From Deltaproteobacteria bacterium (GTDB taxonomy: Bacteria; Myxococcota_A; UBA9160; UBA4427), in NCBI GenBank assembly GCA_029261855.1, contig JAJDAN010000003.1, positions 124,001-188,000 on the forward strand: DNA of 64,000 nt, in the 5' to 3' direction. The number at the start of each line of letters is the position of its first letter. Position 1 is the first letter of the stretch. Shown one piece after another: positions 8,100 to 16,346 of this stretch. Made by a program: the position numbers and the translations under genes. Under the pieces are notes generated by a model. The model worked only from the letters and a program-made list of their open reading frames with translations, was not told where the DNA came from and did not search any database.

Positions 8100-9473
8100 A
8101 TGCAGCTCAGCTTTCTAGGCGCCGCGAGCACCGTCACCGGGTCGAAGTATCTGCTCGAAGCCGACGGCTCGAAGCTCCTCGTCGATTGTGGGCTCTACCA
8201 GGGCGTCAAACAGCTGCGTCTGCGAAACCGGAAGCCACTGCCGATCGAGCCGACTTCGATCGACGCCGTGCTGCTCAGCCACGCTCACATCGACCACAGC
8301 GGATTCCTGCCCGTGATCGCGCGCGACGGCTTCGTGGGCCCCGTCTACTGCACGGAACCCACGCGCGATCTCTGCCGGATCCTGCTACCGGATGCCGCCC
8401 ATCTGCAGGAGGAAGACGCGGGCTACGCCAATCGCAAGGGCTTCTCCAAGCACCATCCGGCCCTCCCACTCTACAATCGGAACGACGCCGACCTCGCGAT
8501 CGACCGGCTTGCAGTGGTGCCGTTCGGCGAGTGGAAGAACGCCGGCGCCTTCCGCTTCCGGTTGCAACCCGCGGGCCACATTCTCGGCGCGGCGACAGTC
8601 GAGGTGGAGCACGCCGGTTGCAGCGTCCTGTTTTCCGGCGACCTGGGCAGACAAGACGACCTCCTCCTCTTCCCGCCCGTTCCACCGGACACCCCCGACT
8701 GGATCGTCATCGAGTCGACCTATGGCGATCGATTCCATCCACAGACCGATCCCTTCGCATCCCTGGCAGAGATCCTGACCCGCACGCAGGAACGGGGCGG
8801 GATCCTACTGATCCCCTCATTCGCCGTCGGCCGAGCCCAGACACTGCTCTACTGCTTTCACGAGATCTTCCGGCGAAAGCTGGCCGAGCCGATTCCGGTC
8901 TTCGTGAACAGCCCGATGGCGACGGACGTTACGGCGTTGTTCCGGCGATCTTGCGACTACCATCGACTCCCTGAATCTGAGTGCAGCGCGGTCTGCGACA
9001 CCGCCCAGTACACGCGCACGCCGGACGAATCACGCCACCTCTGCGCACGGCGCAGCCCGGCCGTCATCATCTCTGCGAGCGGCATGGCGTCGGGTGGACG
9101 CGTGCTGCATCACCTGCGCGGACTCGCACCGGACCGCCGCAACACGATCCTGTTTCCGGGCTTCCAGGCACCCGGCACGCGAGGTGACGCCCTCGTTCGC
9201 GGGGCACGCTCGGTCAAGATCCACGGCCAGAGCATCCCCGTCGAGGCAGAGGTCATCCAGCTCGACATTCTATCGGCCCATGCGGACCAGCCGGGGCTCC
9301 TCAGCTGGCTCGCGGCCGCGGCGAAGAAACCACGGCGAGTGTTCGTGACTCATGGCGAGCCGGTCCCTGCAGACACCCTGCGACGCGAGATCCAGGACCA
9401 GGTCGGGGTCCCCGCCGAGGTCCCCGAGTACCTCGAGACAGTCGACCTCGACCGGCATTCGAACCGGGCTTGA
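8100..9473 (+). CDS. MBL-fold beta-CASP RNA-processing-type hydrolase
   Basis: A 457-residue metallo-beta-lactamase/beta-CASP protein of the CPSF73/RNase J-like group that includes bacterial RNA exonuclease-like enzymes. Zinc motif HAHIDH is at residues 61-66; other metal-ligand segments are PAGHILGA, LFSGDLGR, the beta-CASP region ESTYGDR through ISASGMASGGRVLHHL, and the C-terminal RMMBL segments LSAHADQPGLLSWL and VFVTHGE. All catalytic positions appear intact, so an active metal-dependent nuclease is expected; the RNA target is unknown. In other bacteria such genes are often found next to Usp and CBS genes, as here. Confidence 0.9.
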   Translation: MQLSFLGAASTVTGSKYLLEADGSKLLVDCGLYQGVKQLRLRNRKPLPIEPTSIDAVLLSHAHIDHSGFLPVIARDGFVGPVYCTEPTRDLCRILLPDAAHLQEEDAGYANRKGFSKHHPALPLYNRNDADLAIDRLAVVPFGEWKNAGAFRFRLQPAGHILGAATVEVEHAGCSVLFSGDLGRQDDLLLFPPVPPDTPDWIVIESTYGDRFHPQTDPFASLAEILTRTQERGGILLIPSFAVGRAQTLLYCFHEIFRRKLAEPIPVFVNSPMATDVTALFRRSCDYHRLPESECSAVCDTAQYTRTPDESRHLCARRSPAVIISASGMASGGRVLHHLRGLAPDRRNTILFPGFQAPGTRGDALVRGARSVKIHGQSIPVEAEVIQLDILSAHADQPGLLSWLAAAAKKPRRVFVTHGEPVPADTLRREIQDQVGVPAEVPEYLETVDLDRHSNRA

Positions 9474-9490
9474 TCGTCCCCGCGCACGCA

Positions 9491-9976
9491 CTAACCCAGC
9501 TGACCTTCGGCGATCAGGCGAACCAGATCCGTGCTCGTCAGGATGCCCACCAACGCGCCGCCTTCCACGACCGGCAGCCGGTGGATGTTGCGGCCGATCA
9601 GTGTGTTCGCGATGGCCCGGATCGCGGTGTCGCCCGTGACGGTAATGGGCGCGTGCGACATGACGTCCTCCACGCACATGCCCTCGAGCCGACGTCCGAC
9701 CTGAATCCCGATTTCCTCGAGCGACGGGTCCGGAATGTCCGGGGCGCTCACGTCCCAGTAGTAGTGGGACTCGTACTCGGCGTAGCTCTGCTCGACGACG
9801 AGCTTGCGAACAATGTCCGTCCGCGACACGACACCGACCAATCGCTCACCCTCCGCCACGACCGGGAAGCCGCTCTGCCCGGCTTCGCAGAAGGTCCGCT
9901 CGAGGTCCACCAGGGACATCGTCGGGGGAACGGTGTGGATGTCGCGCTGCATCACGTCTCGGGCGACGAGGCTCAT
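9491..9976 (-). CDS. CBS-domain pair protein
   Basis: A 161-residue protein made of two CBS motifs (about residues 8-62 and 100-158), which usually dimerise and bind adenine nucleotides to sense energy state. Typical segments are DVMQRDIHTVPP, GFPVVAEGERLVGVVSRTDIVR, DVMSHAPITV and HRLPVVEGGALVGILTSTDLVRLI. A short charged insert (about residues 62-95, rich in Tyr and Asp) separates them. The start at 9976 is supported by a long GGAGGAGGAGGG run just upstream. The gene converges with the MBL gene (17-base gap) and completes a Usp/MBL/CBS stress group. Confidence 0.88.
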   Translation of the reverse strand: MSLVARDVMQRDIHTVPPTMSLVDLERTFCEAGQSGFPVVAEGERLVGVVSRTDIVRKLVVEQSYAEYESHYYWDVSAPDIPDPSLEEIGIQVGRRLEGMCVEDVMSHAPITVTGDTAIRAIANTLIGRNIHRLPVVEGGALVGILTSTDLVRLIAEGQLG

Positions 9977-10175
9977 TCCGATCCCTCCTCCTCCCCCCTC
10001 CGACCAGCCGGTGATCGGATTGGAGTTCAAGAATCGTGCCCTTGGGCGCCCGGCGTCGGCGCGTGCACGCTGCCCCTGAGAGACGACTGAGCGGCACGCG
10101 AGACGCGAATGCCCGGCCAGGGGCCGCCCGGGGGTGTCCCACTCACGAGGGAGCTTGCACCATGCCGCCCCAGAT

Positions 10176-10196
10176 CCGGAGCCGCAGGCGCTCCGG
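10176..10196 (-). terminator. hairpin downstream of the sortase gene
   Basis: A 7-base-pair stem (CCGGAGC with GCTCCGG) closes a 7-base loop about 10 bases past the sortase stop codon. There is no T-tract, so this is only a candidate terminator. The remaining 200 bases up to the CBS gene show no gene or other clear structure. Confidence 0.3.
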
Positions 10197-10206
10197 TCGG
10201 GGTCCG

Positions 10207-10899
10207 CTAGTCCGCGACGTCCAGACGCGCGTGGGTCTGCGCGTGCGTCTCGTAGTCGACCTTCTTCGCGTGGACGATGTAGCGCTGGGGTGCGTCGCCG
10301 ACGTAGTAGAACGGGTAACAGGTCACGAGGGTGAGTGCGTCGTAGTCGGTTGGTTCCAGCACCTCGACGGCACTGGGGGCGACGATCTCGATCTTCGTCA
10401 CCTCGTATTGCGAGACGCCCTCGAGTGTCGTGAGTGAGAGCGCATCGCCCTGCTCGACTTCTCGCAGCCCTCGGAAGAAGCCGTCCCGGTGGCCTGCAAT
10501 GCCCACGTTTCCCGAGCTCCCCGGTTCCGGGGTGCCCTCGATGTGTCCGACGGCCCGGTTGAGCGTCAGCTCGTCGGTACCGGCGAGAACCATGACCGAG
10601 ATCGACCCGTCCGGAACGTCGAGGCGCGCGAGCGCCTCGACGGGAACGGTCGACGCTTCTTGATAGTGGTCGATGCGAGCTGCCGACCAGCTGCTGGTGT
10701 CGTGATCCTCGGCGTGGAGCGCGGCAACCAGGGCGTCGTCGAACGCCGCCTTCTCGCTCGACTGGAACATCGCGCCGTGGGTACACGCCGCGGCGTATAC
10801 GCCCAGACAGACGAGCCCCAGCACGCAGAGCCCCCGTTCGCACCAACGTGCGAAGGAGGCCCAGCGCGGAGCTGAACGGGTCTGTGCCAGAGGGCTCAC
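10207..10899 (-). CDS. sortase, class D-like
   Basis: A 230-residue membrane-anchored cysteine transpeptidase that cuts an LPxT-type motif and links the protein to another molecule. An N-terminal transmembrane segment (about residues 22-40) precedes the beta-barrel. The catalytic triad is visible: His137 in IAGHRDGFF, Cys194 in TLVTCYPF and Arg206 in QRYIV. The sequence around the Cys resembles class D enzymes, whose substrates carry LPNTA-like motifs. The gene directly upstream in the same operon (21-base gap) encodes a small protein with LPKTA, the obvious substrate. Sortases are rare in Gram-negative bacteria, and what acts as acceptor nucleophile here is unknown. Confidence 0.9.
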   Translation of the reverse strand: MSPLAQTRSAPRWASFARWCERGLCVLGLVCLGVYAAACTHGAMFQSSEKAAFDDALVAALHAEDHDTSSWSAARIDHYQEASTVPVEALARLDVPDGSISVMVLAGTDELTLNRAVGHIEGTPEPGSSGNVGIAGHRDGFFRGLREVEQGDALSLTTLEGVSQYEVTKIEIVAPSAVEVLEPTDYDALTLVTCYPFYYVGDAPQRYIVHAKKVDYETHAQTHARLDVAD

Positions 10900-10920
10900 G
10901 GACTCCCTATCGGCCGCGAA

Positions 10921-11214
10921 CTAGTCGCGCCTGAGAAGCCGTCTGCGCGAGACGCGGACGACTCCGGCCAGTCCAAGCGCCGAGGCGCCCAGGACACCGA
11001 CGAGCGGCATCGGGCTCGCCGTCTTCGGCAGTGCGACCCGCACCGGCGGCGGCGGAGGCGCGACCTCGACGACGACGACTTCCTCGACGGGTTCGGGCTC
11101 CGGCTCGACGACGACGACTACTTCTTCGACGGGCTCGGGTACGGGTTCGGGCTCGCTCGCACAGGCAAGTGCGGCGAGTGCTGTCGTCAGAACGACTGCA
11201 AGAAGTCGGATCAT
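10921..11214 (-). CDS. small LPKTA-tailed sortase substrate with Pro/Glu/Val stalk
   Basis: A 97-residue surface protein candidate. Residues 1-18 are a signal sequence ending ALA-C, readable as a signal peptidase I site or as an imperfect lipobox with Cys18. Residues 20-60 are a low-complexity stalk of Glu-Pro and Val blocks (EPEPVEEVVVV repeated), then PPPPP. LPKTA (62-66) is followed by a hydrophobic segment (70-87) and an Arg-rich tail (88-96): the complete tripartite cell-wall sorting signal. Sortase is encoded 21 bases downstream in the same direction. There is no globular domain, so it may be a spacer, a polymer subunit or a protein that tethers two layers. Function unknown. Confidence 0.8.
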   Translation of the reverse strand: MIRLLAVVLTTALAALACASEPEPVPEPVEEVVVVVEPEPEPVEEVVVVEVAPPPPPVRVALPKTASPMPLVGVLGASALGLAGVVRVSRRRLLRRD

Positions 11215-11324
11215 GGGAAATTGCTCCTTCGGGGATTGCCGGATTCGAACGGGCCAGATCCTCGCACACCCACGGGGACATTGCTCGCACGGCTGGACCC
11301 CTCCACCCGTCGCGTTCAGACATT

Positions 11325-11354
11325 GTCCATATTTTTATAGACATAAATATGGAC
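11325..11354. promoter_or_regulatory. perfect AT-rich palindrome between sortase operon and sigma factor gene
   Basis: GTCCATATTT (11325-11334) and AAATATGGAC (11345-11354) form a perfect 10+10 inverted repeat with a 10-base spacer. It sits in an AT-rich patch within the 227-base divergent region, 110 bases from the substrate gene start and 87 bases from the sigma gene start. It fits a dimeric regulator's operator controlling both directions; a cruciform or RNA hairpin is the alternative. I see no T-run that would make it a terminator. Confidence 0.55.
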
Positions 11355-11441
11355 GCACTAGATCAAGGGCGATAGCGTGCGGGGGTCGAGGCAAGGGCCA
11401 ACCCCGCCGACGCGCCCGCCCGTAGCAACGCAGGAGCACCC

Positions 11442-12746
11442 ATGACGACCCCCGCCAGCTGGGATTCAGATGTCCAATCGTACCTCCGCGCCGTCATCGA
11501 GTGGCCCCTGCTGAGCCCCGAGGAGACCACTCGGCTGGCAGAGACCATCGCCCGCGCCTCGCTCGACTTCCGGACGGCCTTGTCGGAGATCCCGGCGACC
11601 GCGCGGCTCCTGGTCGAGCAGTGGCAGGAGAGACACGACCAGGGGCTCGTGACCGGGATGATGTGTCACGCCGCCCGGGACGACCGCAAGACCGACTGGA
11701 CCGCCCACGTCGACACCCTCGCGCGAGAGATCCGCGCCTGCCTCGACGCCGACGAAGCCCCTGACAAGGCCGAGATCTCGGCCCTGGTGACCAAGGCCGA
11801 CATCCTGTTCGAGCTGCTCGAGGAGATCCACACGGATCTTCGGGCGCTCATGGCAAGCCGATCGCAGTCAGCACGTCGACGCAGACGGGAGCTCGGCCTC
11901 GGGTTTCCCCCTGCTCGCCGCTCGCTGCGGACGGCGACCGCGGCACGGGCGCGACGCGACGACGCGAAGCAACAGTTCGCGCGTAGCAATCTGCGTCTGG
12001 TCGTCGCTCGCGCAAAACGCTTTCGAAGCATGGGCGTGCGCTTCGAGGACCTGATCCAGGAGGGCAACCTGGGCCTCCTGCGCGCCATCGACAAGTTCGA
12101 GCCCGATCGCGGCTATCGCTTCTCGACCTATGCCGTCTGGTGGATCGACCAGGCCTTGATCCGCGCGATCCAGAATCAGTCGCGCACGATTCGGGTTCCC
12201 TCACACCTGTACGACCGAATCCGCGAGCTGCGCCGGACCGAGGATCGGATCCAGCTGGCCACCGGAAGTGATCCGTCTCTCGCACGCGTCGCGCACGCAC
12301 TGGGAATCGACGAGGACGAGCTCGAAGCTCTTCGGGCCAACAGTCGCGCGATCCGCTCCATCGACGAGAGGATCGGAGAGCGCCAGGGAGACCCCGACGG
12401 TCCGAACGGGCGCGCTCTCGTCGACGTGCTCGCGGACCCGAGACGGGAGGCGCCCGAAGACACCCTCCACCAGAAGCGGGTCCAGCGTGAGATCGCGCGG
12501 GGCTTGCAGGGGCTGCCGGCGCGAGAACGCCAGGTCTTGTCGCTGCGCTACGGCATTGGCGATCGACGCCCGATGAGCCTGCGCGAGATCGGACGAGATC
12601 TCGGGGTCACGGGGGAGCGGGTGCGGCAGATCGAGCTCGGCGCGCTGTCGGTACTGGCCTCACGCGGGGAGCTGGCTTCGCTGGCGGAACGGGACGAGCC
12701 TGCGGACGCCGGAGCCCGCGCGCTGGTGCTCGGCGAGACGGGCTGA
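11442..12746 (+). CDS. sigma-70 family RNA polymerase sigma factor (RpoD/RpoS-like)
   Basis: A 434-residue sigma factor. Region 1.2 is recognisable near residues 8-40; a non-conserved insert of about 130 residues follows. Region 2 is clear (RSNLRLVVARAKRF, FEDLIQEGNLGLLRAIDKF, YRFSTYAVWWIDQALIRAI), with region 3 after it. Region 4 ends with the helix-turn-helix MSLREIGRDLGVTGERVRQIE. The conserved -10 binding residues are present, so it should read a housekeeping-like -10. Length, lack of region 1.1 and location suggest an alternative (group 2) factor rather than the main RpoD. It is divergent from the sortase pair over the palindrome, which suggests shared control. Confidence 0.9.
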   Translation: MTTPASWDSDVQSYLRAVIEWPLLSPEETTRLAETIARASLDFRTALSEIPATARLLVEQWQERHDQGLVTGMMCHAARDDRKTDWTAHVDTLAREIRACLDADEAPDKAEISALVTKADILFELLEEIHTDLRALMASRSQSARRRRRELGLGFPPARRSLRTATAARARRDDAKQQFARSNLRLVVARAKRFRSMGVRFEDLIQEGNLGLLRAIDKFEPDRGYRFSTYAVWWIDQALIRAIQNQSRTIRVPSHLYDRIRELRRTEDRIQLATGSDPSLARVAHALGIDEDELEALRANSRAIRSIDERIGERQGDPDGPNGRALVDVLADPRREAPEDTLHQKRVQREIARGLQGLPARERQVLSLRYGIGDRRPMSLREIGRDLGVTGERVRQIELGALSVLASRGELASLAERDEPADAGARALVLGETG

Positions 12747-12768
12747 TGAGCTCGGTAGAGTCCCCCCA

Positions 12769-13671
12769 ATGAACAAGGCCGAACGACAGAGCCTGGCGGC
12801 GATCCCGCTGATCCTTGCGGTCGCAGGCGGGATCGCCTGGGCGGGAAGCCAGGGGAGCACGCAGGCGTTCGGCGTCCCGCTCTTCGCGTTGTGCGGCGCT
12901 CTCGCGTTCGTAGTCAACTGGGTCGCCTTCATCCCGGCGTACCGGTTCCAGAGCGAGCGCTACTACGACCTCACCGGGTCGATCACCTATGGATGTATCG
13001 TGGTCACCGCCGTGGTCGCCGGACCGGGTCATCCGCGCAGTTGGCTCCTGGCGACCCTGGTCGCGGTCTGGGCGATCCGGCTCGGAAGCTTCCTGTTCGC
13101 GCGCATCAGCCGGGACGGCTCGGATGGGCGCTTCGACGTATTGAAGCCGAGTCTCCCGCGCTTCTTCATGACCTGGACCCTCCAGGGCCTGTGGGTCTTC
13201 GTCACGCTGTCTTGCGCTCTCGCCGCAATGACCAGCGCGTCGCAATCGCCGCTCGGCCCCCTGGCCTGGGTCGGGTTGCTCGTCTGGCTGCTCGGCTTCT
13301 GCGTCGAGGTCGTGGCGGACCGACAGAAGCAGCGCTTCCGTGCCGACCCGGCCAACCGCGGCCGCTTCATCCAGTCGGGGGTCTGGGCGTGGTCCCGCCA
13401 CCCGAACTACTTCGGCGAGATCACGCTGTGGTTCGGTGTCGCGCTCGTGGCCCTGCCCGCGTTGTCGAGCTGGCAGCTGGTCACCCTGGTCTCTCCCGTG
13501 TTCGTCTACGTGCTCCTCACCCGCATCAGCGGCATCCCGATGCTCGAGTCGCGGGGCAAGCGGAAATGGGGAGAGGACCCGGAATACAAGGCATACAAGC
13601 AGCGGACCCCGGTACTCTGGCCACGGCCCCCTCGCGCACAACCGCGGCAACCGTTGGACCGGAGCGCCTGA
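12769..13671 (+). CDS. DUF1295 / steroid 5-alpha-reductase-like membrane protein
   Basis: A 300-residue integral membrane protein with about six or seven hydrophobic segments. The C-terminal half carries the DUF1295 hallmarks: FCVEVVADRQKQRFR, the GRFIQSGVWAWSRHPNYFGEI segment (NADPH-site-like in 5-alpha-reductase and isoprenyl methyltransferase relatives) and YKAYKQRTPVLWP near the end. The family is thought to reduce lipid or sterol double bonds, but the substrate is unproven. It starts 22 bases after the sigma factor gene; the MFS gene follows with about 17 bases or overlap. Confidence 0.85.
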   Translation: MNKAERQSLAAIPLILAVAGGIAWAGSQGSTQAFGVPLFALCGALAFVVNWVAFIPAYRFQSERYYDLTGSITYGCIVVTAVVAGPGHPRSWLLATLVAVWAIRLGSFLFARISRDGSDGRFDVLKPSLPRFFMTWTLQGLWVFVTLSCALAAMTSASQSPLGPLAWVGLLVWLLGFCVEVVADRQKQRFRADPANRGRFIQSGVWAWSRHPNYFGEITLWFGVALVALPALSSWQLVTLVSPVFVYVLLTRISGIPMLESRGKRKWGEDPEYKAYKQRTPVLWPRPPRAQPRQPLDRSA

Positions 13672-13688
13672 TCGCCGGCCCGAATCCC

Positions 13689-15074
13689 GTGCCCGCTCCT
13701 GCACCGGTGGCCGTGCCCGTGAGCCATCTGCGCATGTTCGCGTACTCCCTGCCGTCACTCGCGACGTCGGTGACGGCGTTGCCGATGGCGCTGTTCATCC
13801 CGGCGTTCTACGCGGATGACCTGGGAGTCCCCCTGGCGGCCGTCGGCGTGGCCATCGCTGGGTCGAGGTTGCTCGACGTCGTGACGGATCCGCTCATCGG
13901 CAGCCTCAGCGACCGGCTGCGGCTGCCCCTGGGCCGGCGCAAGCCCTGGATGCTGATGGGCGTGCCGCTGTTTCTCGTGTCGCTCTGGAAGATCTTCGTC
14001 CCGGGCGAGGACGCGAGTACGGGCTACCTGCTCGTGTGGTCGGCGTTGCTCTACCTCGGCTTCACCCTGATCGACCTACCCCACAAGGCCTGGGGTGCCG
14101 AGCTCTCGAGCGACTACGACGAACGGTCGCGGATCACCAGCTGGCGCGAAGCGCTGTCGGCTGCAGGCCAGCTCGCACTGCTCGTCGGGCTGGTGTGGCT
14201 GGCGAGCCTCGGCGTCGAGGATGCGGCATCGCAACTGCACGCGGTCGCGCTGGCCATCGTGGTGCTGCTGCCGCTTCTGGTGATCGCGTGCATCGTCGCC
14301 GTCCCGGAGGGCCGGCCCGAAGGCTTCGTGCATCCCCCCCGGACGCCCCTCGCGAGCCTGGCTCTCGTCGTCCGGAACCCGGCCTTCCTTCGCATGGTCG
14401 GGTGCGTCGTCTTGTTCGTCTCCGGCGTCGCCATCCAGGGAACCCTTCATCGCCTGGTGCTGGCAGACGTCATGGGAGACGAGTCCAGCTTCCCGCTCAT
14501 GATCGGAATCGAGAACGCGGCGACCCTGGCAGCCGTCCCCGTATGGCTCGCCCTGTCCGTCCGCATGGGCAAACACCGCGCGCTGCTCGCGGCCGCGCTC
14601 TGGCTCGCCGTCTGGAGCCTACCCCTCGCCATGCTGCGCGACGGCGACACCAGTCTGCTCATCGCGATCGTCGCGATCCGCGGCTCGAGCTTCGCGTCGA
14701 TCCTGTTCCTCGCCAACTCGATTGCCGCCGATGTGATCGACGTCGATACCCTGGCGTCCGGCGAGCAACGATCCGGTCTCTACTTCGCGGCCTGGGGGAT
14801 GACCACCAAGCTCTCCCTCGCGATCGGAGTCCTGTTGGGGACCGGCCTGCCCGCCGCGCTCGGCTACGACCCGTCTGCCGAGCAGATCCTTCCGGAGACC
14901 CAGGCTCGCCTGATGGGAATCTACGGCCTGGTTCCCGCGGCGCTGATGGCGGCGGGCACCCTCTTCCTGTGGAACTTCCCGATCACCCGTGAACGCCATG
15001 CCGAGGTACGAGCGGCGCTCGCCGCCCACCGTCCCGCAGACGGATCGAGCGCCTTGGCCGCCACGGAGGGCTGA
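13689..15074 (+). CDS. MFS transporter of the GPH (glycoside-pentoside-hexuronide) type
   Basis: About 461 residues with 12 predicted membrane helices. GPH-type features are visible in the first half: SRLLDVVTDPLIGSLSDR and the following basic LGRRKPW loop, the cation:sugar symporter equivalent of the MFS A-motif. In the second half ANSIAADVIDVDTLASGEQRSGLYFA matches the same family. The substrate is probably a sugar, glycoside or other small organic solute taken up with Na+ or H+. The start is uncertain: several in-frame GTG codons lie at 13689, 13707, 13713 and 13719, with an ATG at 13734, none with a strong ribosome binding site. Confidence 0.82.
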   Translation: MPAPAPVAVPVSHLRMFAYSLPSLATSVTALPMALFIPAFYADDLGVPLAAVGVAIAGSRLLDVVTDPLIGSLSDRLRLPLGRRKPWMLMGVPLFLVSLWKIFVPGEDASTGYLLVWSALLYLGFTLIDLPHKAWGAELSSDYDERSRITSWREALSAAGQLALLVGLVWLASLGVEDAASQLHAVALAIVVLLPLLVIACIVAVPEGRPEGFVHPPRTPLASLALVVRNPAFLRMVGCVVLFVSGVAIQGTLHRLVLADVMGDESSFPLMIGIENAATLAAVPVWLALSVRMGKHRALLAAALWLAVWSLPLAMLRDGDTSLLIAIVAIRGSSFASILFLANSIAADVIDVDTLASGEQRSGLYFAAWGMTTKLSLAIGVLLGTGLPAALGYDPSAEQILPETQARLMGIYGLVPAALMAAGTLFLWNFPITRERHAEVRAALAAHRPADGSSALAATEG

Positions 15075-15107
15075 CGTAGCGTCTCGGGACACCTACCGGA
15101 GGCCCTG

Positions 15108-16307
15108 ATGCCCGAGTCCGCTCCCGTCCATGGCTACTGCGACGTGCGTTTCCAGAAGGTGCGCGACGTCTTCGAGAAGAACCTGAGCGACGGTCTCGAT
15201 CTCGGCGCCTCGGTGTCGTTCTGCCTCGACGGGGAAATCGTCGTGGATCTGTGGGGTGGCTGGCTCGACTTCGGCCACAAGCAGGAATGGGCCAGCGATA
15301 CGCTCGTCAACCTCTACTCCACCACCAAGGGCATGACCGCGATCTGCGCCCATCGCCTGATCGAGCAGGGAAAGCTCGATCTCGATTCGCCCGTCGCCGA
15401 ATACTGGCCGGAGTTCGCGCAGGCCGGCAAGGCGACGCTTCCGGTCCGCTACCTGTTGTCCCACCAGGCCGGGCTCCCCGCCGTCCGCAAGCCGCTGCCG
15501 GCCGGCGCCCTCTACGACTGGGACGCGATGACCTCCGCCCTGGCCGAACAGGAACCGTGGTGGGAGCCGGGGTCGAAGCACGGCTATCACGCCATGACCT
15601 ACGGCTTCCTCGTCGGCGAGCTCGTGCGACGCGTGTCCGGTCAGAGCCTCGGCACCTACTTCCGCGAGCACGTGGCCGAACCTCTGGACGCGGACTTCCA
15701 CATCGGCTTTCCCGAAGAGCTGGATGCCCGAACCTCGAAGCTGCACGGCAACCTGATCGCCCCGAAGAAGTCCGGCGACAGCACGGCCCAGGCCAAGCTG
15801 CCCCCGGCGCTGCGCCAGCTCATGCAGGACATGGGCGACGCCACCACCATGACGGGTGCCGCCTTCATCAACCCGCCCCAGGAGCGCGGGGCGGTGAACT
15901 CGCGCGCCTGGCGCGCGGCAGAGATCCCCGCGGCGAACGGGCACGGCACGGCACGCAGCCTGGCGCGCATCTACGGCGCCCTGGCGCGCGGCGGCGAAGT
16001 CGACGGGGTCCGCATCCTGGCGTCCGACACCATCGACAACGCCATCGAAGAACAGGCGTTCGGGCCGGACGCCGTACTCGGGGGCCTCCCCATGCGCTTC
16101 GGGCTCGGCTTCATGCTGCGCCAGGACTTCATGCCGCTGAGCCCCAACCCGCGGGCCTTCGGACACCCGGGTGCCGGCGGCTCCATCGGCATGGCCGACC
16201 CCGACGCGAAGGTCGGCTTCGGCTACACGCTCAACAAGATGCAGCAGGGGCTGGTCGGCGGAGCCGGCGGCTTCGCGATGCTGTCGGCGTTCTTCGACGC
16301 GCTCTAG
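15108..16307 (+). CDS. serine hydrolase, class C beta-lactamase/esterase family
   Basis: A 399-residue cytoplasmic-looking (no signal peptide) beta-lactamase-related serine hydrolase of the EstB/esterase type. The nucleophile motif is STTK (Ser71-Lys74). The second motif is YHA (Tyr160), where penicillin-binding proteins have YxN. HPGAGGS near the C-terminus replaces the KTG box. These enzymes usually cleave carboxylic esters rather than beta-lactams. It follows the MFS gene by 33 bases, so substrate import and ester cleavage could be linked, though this is only suggested by position. Confidence 0.88.
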   Translation: MPESAPVHGYCDVRFQKVRDVFEKNLSDGLDLGASVSFCLDGEIVVDLWGGWLDFGHKQEWASDTLVNLYSTTKGMTAICAHRLIEQGKLDLDSPVAEYWPEFAQAGKATLPVRYLLSHQAGLPAVRKPLPAGALYDWDAMTSALAEQEPWWEPGSKHGYHAMTYGFLVGELVRRVSGQSLGTYFREHVAEPLDADFHIGFPEELDARTSKLHGNLIAPKKSGDSTAQAKLPPALRQLMQDMGDATTMTGAAFINPPQERGAVNSRAWRAAEIPAANGHGTARSLARIYGALARGGEVDGVRILASDTIDNAIEEQAFGPDAVLGGLPMRFGLGFMLRQDFMPLSPNPRAFGHPGAGGSIGMADPDAKVGFGYTLNKMQQGLVGGAGGFAMLSAFFDAL

Positions 16308-16346
16308 TCGACGCGCCCTGGTCCACGCGCTCGGCTGGACGACGGA

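Noticed and set aside
9977-10206. Additional small gene in the 230-base gap after the sortase gene
   Set aside because: No frame with a ribosome binding site and protein-like composition; only a weak hairpin is present.
10921-11214. LPKTA motif as chance
   Set aside because: All three parts of a sorting signal are present and sortase is encoded 21 bases away in the same operon.
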